DNA of 64,000 nt, taken from NCBI RefSeq assembly GCF_008727875.1, contig NZ_VTWS01000001.1:1364001-1428000 (forward strand), written 5' to 3'. The notes under the pieces were generated by a model. The model was not told the origin of the DNA and made no database searches. It was given only the letters and a program-made list of their open reading frames with translations. Source of the stretch: Larkinella humicola (GTDB lineage: Bacteria; Bacteroidota; Bacteroidia; Cytophagales; Spirosomataceae). Every line of letters starts with the position of its first letter. Position 1 is the stretch's first letter. Both the position numbers and the translations under genes were made by a program. Below, piece after piece: positions 62,247 to 64,000 of the stretch.

Positions 62247-64000
62247 ATGGAGAAGAAAATCCGCCGGGAAGATGCCCTCGAATACCACGCCAAGGGCCGT
62301 CCGGGCAAAATTGAAGTCATTCCAACCAAAGAGTACAGTACACAACGTGACCTTTCCCTGGCCTACTCCCCGGGCGTAGCAGAACCCTGTCTGGCCATCG
62401 CCGAAAACGTCGAAGACGTCTATAAATACACCGCCAAAGGCAATCTGGTGGCCGTAATCAGCAACGGAAGTGCGGTTTTGGGTCTGGGCGACATTGGCCC
62501 GGAAGCCGGCAAACCCGTCATGGAAGGCAAAGGGCTGCTGTTCAAGATTTACGCCGACATCGATGTCTTTGACATTGAGCTGAATACTAAAAATGTGGAC
62601 GAGTTTGTCCGCACCGTTAAAATCCTGGAACCCACATTCGGGGGCGTCAACCTGGAAGATATCAAAGCTCCGGAATGTTTCGAGATTGAAGAGCGGCTCA
62701 AAAAAGAGCTGAACATTCCGGTGATGCACGACGACCAGCACGGAACGGCCATCATCTCGGCGGCCGCCCTCCTGAACGCATTGGAAATCATCGGCAAAAA
62801 GATCGATGAGGTTAAAATCGTGGTGAACGGGGCCGGAGCCTCGGCTATTTCCTGCTCGAAACTATACATCGCACTGGGGGCGAAAATCGAAAATTTCGTC
62901 ATGTGCGACAGCAAGGGTGTCATTCGGGCGGATCGCGCCGACCTCGACGAACGCAAAAGCCAGTTTGTAACCACCCGCGATCTGTACACGCTTCAGGAGG
63001 CTATGAAGGGTGCTGACGTGTTCATCGGGTTGTCGAAAGGCAACGTCGTTACGCAGGATATGGTAAGGTCGATGGCCAAAGACGCGATTGTGTTCGCGAT
63101 GGCCAACCCGACGCCCGAAATTTCCTATCCCGAAGCAGTAGAAGCCCGTCCTGATATTATCATGGCGACCGGTCGTTCCGATTATCCCAACCAGGTCAAC
63201 AACGTGCTGGGCTTCCCGTTCATTTTCCGCGGGGCGCTCGACGTTCGGGCCACGGAAATCAATGAAGCGATGAAACTGGCCGCCGTTCACGCCCTGGCCG
63301 ATCTGGCGAAAAAATCCGTTCCTGATCTGGTCAACCTCGCCTATGGCGAATCCAACCTGATGTTTGGCCGGAAATACATCATTCCCAAACCGGTCGATCC
63401 GCGTCTGCTAACCACCGTGGCCCCCGCCGTGGCCCAGGCTGCGATGGATTCAGGTGTGGCCAAACACCCGATTACCGACTGGGATGCCTACGAACAGCAA
63501 CTGGCGCGTCGTTTGGGTCAGGACAACCAGATTTCACGGGTCATTCTCAACAAGGCGAAGTCGGACCCCAAGCGGGTGGTTTTTGCCGATGCGGAAAACC
63601 TGAAAGTACTGAAAGCCGCTCAACAGGTTCGCGATGAAGGCATTGCCTTCCCCATCCTGCTGGGTGAAGTCGATCGGATTCGGGCCTTGATTACCGAAAA
63701 CAACCTCGATTTAGCCAATGTCCCGATTCTGGACCCGCGCGCTCCGGAGCAGGACGAGCTGATTCAGAAGTTCAGCGAGCTGTATTACGAAAAACGCAAA
63801 CGCAAAGGCAGCAACGCGACAGAAGCGAAAAAACAGATGTATTACCGGAATTATTTCGGGGTGATGATGGTGGAAGCAGGTGAAGCCGATGCTGTGATTT
63901 CCGGTCTGACGCGCAACTACCCCGACACGATCCGCCCGGCTTTGCAGGTGATTGGAAAAGAAGTCGGCGTGAAAAAAGTGGCCGGAATGTACATTCTGCT
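62247..64000 (+). CDS. maeB: NADP-dependent malic enzyme (MaeB type), 3' end outside window
   Basis: The enzyme converts malate to pyruvate and CO2. The malic N-terminal domain contains [16 protein letters not shown] and [20 protein letters not shown], then [14 protein letters not shown] and [13 protein letters not shown]; the NAD(P) domain has [10 protein letters not shown]. From about residue 430 a phosphate acetyltransferase-like domain begins ([18 protein letters not shown]), which is regulatory in MaeB. The start [14 protein letters not shown] at 62247 is the usual one. The gene runs off the right edge after 584 codons; full length would be near 760. Confidence 0.93.
   Translation, partial: MEKKIRREDALEYHAKGRPGKIEVIPTKEYSTQRDLSLAYSPGVAEPCLAIAENVEDVYKYTAKGNLVAVISNGSAVLGLGDIGPEAGKPVMEGKGLLFKIYADIDVFDIELNTKNVDEFVRTVKILEPTFGGVNLEDIKAPECFEIEERLKKELNIPVMHDDQHGTAIISAAALLNALEIIGKKIDEVKIVVNGAGASAISCSKLYIALGAKIENFVMCDSKGVIRADRADLDERKSQFVTTRDLYTLQEAMKGADVFIGLSKGNVVTQDMVRSMAKDAIVFAMANPTPEISYPEAVEARPDIIMATGRSDYPNQVNNVLGFPFIFRGALDVRATEINEAMKLAAVHALADLAKKSVPDLVNLAYGESNLMFGRKYIIPKPVDPRLLTTVAPAVAQAAMDSGVAKHPITDWDAYEQQLARRLGQDNQISRVILNKAKSDPKRVVFADAENLKVLKAAQQVRDEGIAFPILLGEVDRIRALITENNLDLANVPILDPRAPEQDELIQKFSELYYEKRKRKGSNATEAKKQMYYRNYFGVMMVEAGEADAVISGLTRNYPDTIRPALQVIGKEVGVKKVAGMYIL

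Overview
The window comes from a member of the Bacteroidota, most likely Cytophagales of the Spirosoma/Larkinella kind. The support is two SusC/SusD pairs, secreted proteins with type IX secretion (Por) tails, a LytS/LytTR two-component pair, a MaeB-type malic enzyme and chromosomal genes of fairly high GC. No tRNA or rRNA gene was seen.

Positions 1 to about 15.8 kb are the right-hand part of a prophage-like element whose left end lies outside the window. The minus strand carries a tightly packed early operon with many ATGA overlaps: excisionase-like and Cro/CII-like DNA-binding proteins, small proteins, an HNH homing endonuclease, a RecE/YqaJ-like nuclease, a DUF7220 membrane protein, an orphan DNA methyltransferase, a replication initiator and a DnaB-like helicase. 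The initiator gene carries eight phased 12-bp iterons ending in a perfect 24-bp palindrome beside an AT-rich tract, which resembles a lambda-type origin inside gene O. A LexA/CI-like repressor diverges from this operon across an array of inverted repeats. A tyrosine integrase closes the right end.

Between repressor and integrase lies a strikingly AT-rich cargo block (9.3-14.2 kb). It has two converging operons: Shedu-like nuclease, Ser/Thr kinase and an unknown TIM-barrel-like protein on the plus strand; PP2C phosphatase and a PD-(D/E)XK nuclease with an inserted winged helix on the minus strand. Kinase, phosphatase and two nucleases at a prophage defence position make this the best candidate for an undescribed anti-phage system.

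From 15.95 kb on, the content is chromosomal. 16-25 kb: LolE/FtsX-type permease, a large CotH-domain surface protein, PspC/LiaF-like envelope-stress proteins, a degenerate TrpF-like barrel, endonuclease III and DUF486. 25-32 kb: a Tat-exported sugar isomerase-like protein, small lipoproteins and an M43 metalloprotease. 30.8-46.7 kb: two SusC/SusD systems with accessory lipoproteins, then a TonB receptor with a LytS/LytTR pair. 46.7-52.1 kb: patatin, a metallo-beta-lactamase-fold hydrolase, a possible orphan small RNA and modABC. 52.1-55.7 kb: a Uma2-like gene followed by an LRR-Roc-COR-TIR (Roco) protein, a second possible immunity module. 55.7-61.6 kb: a sugar-metabolism cluster of an isomerase, two Gfo/Idh/MocA oxidoreductases and an MFS permease. 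The window ends inside maeB.

A family of palindromic repeats of about 75-100 bp sits just 3' of genes at 17.2, 26.0, 32.3, 37.2 and (short form) 47.6 kb.
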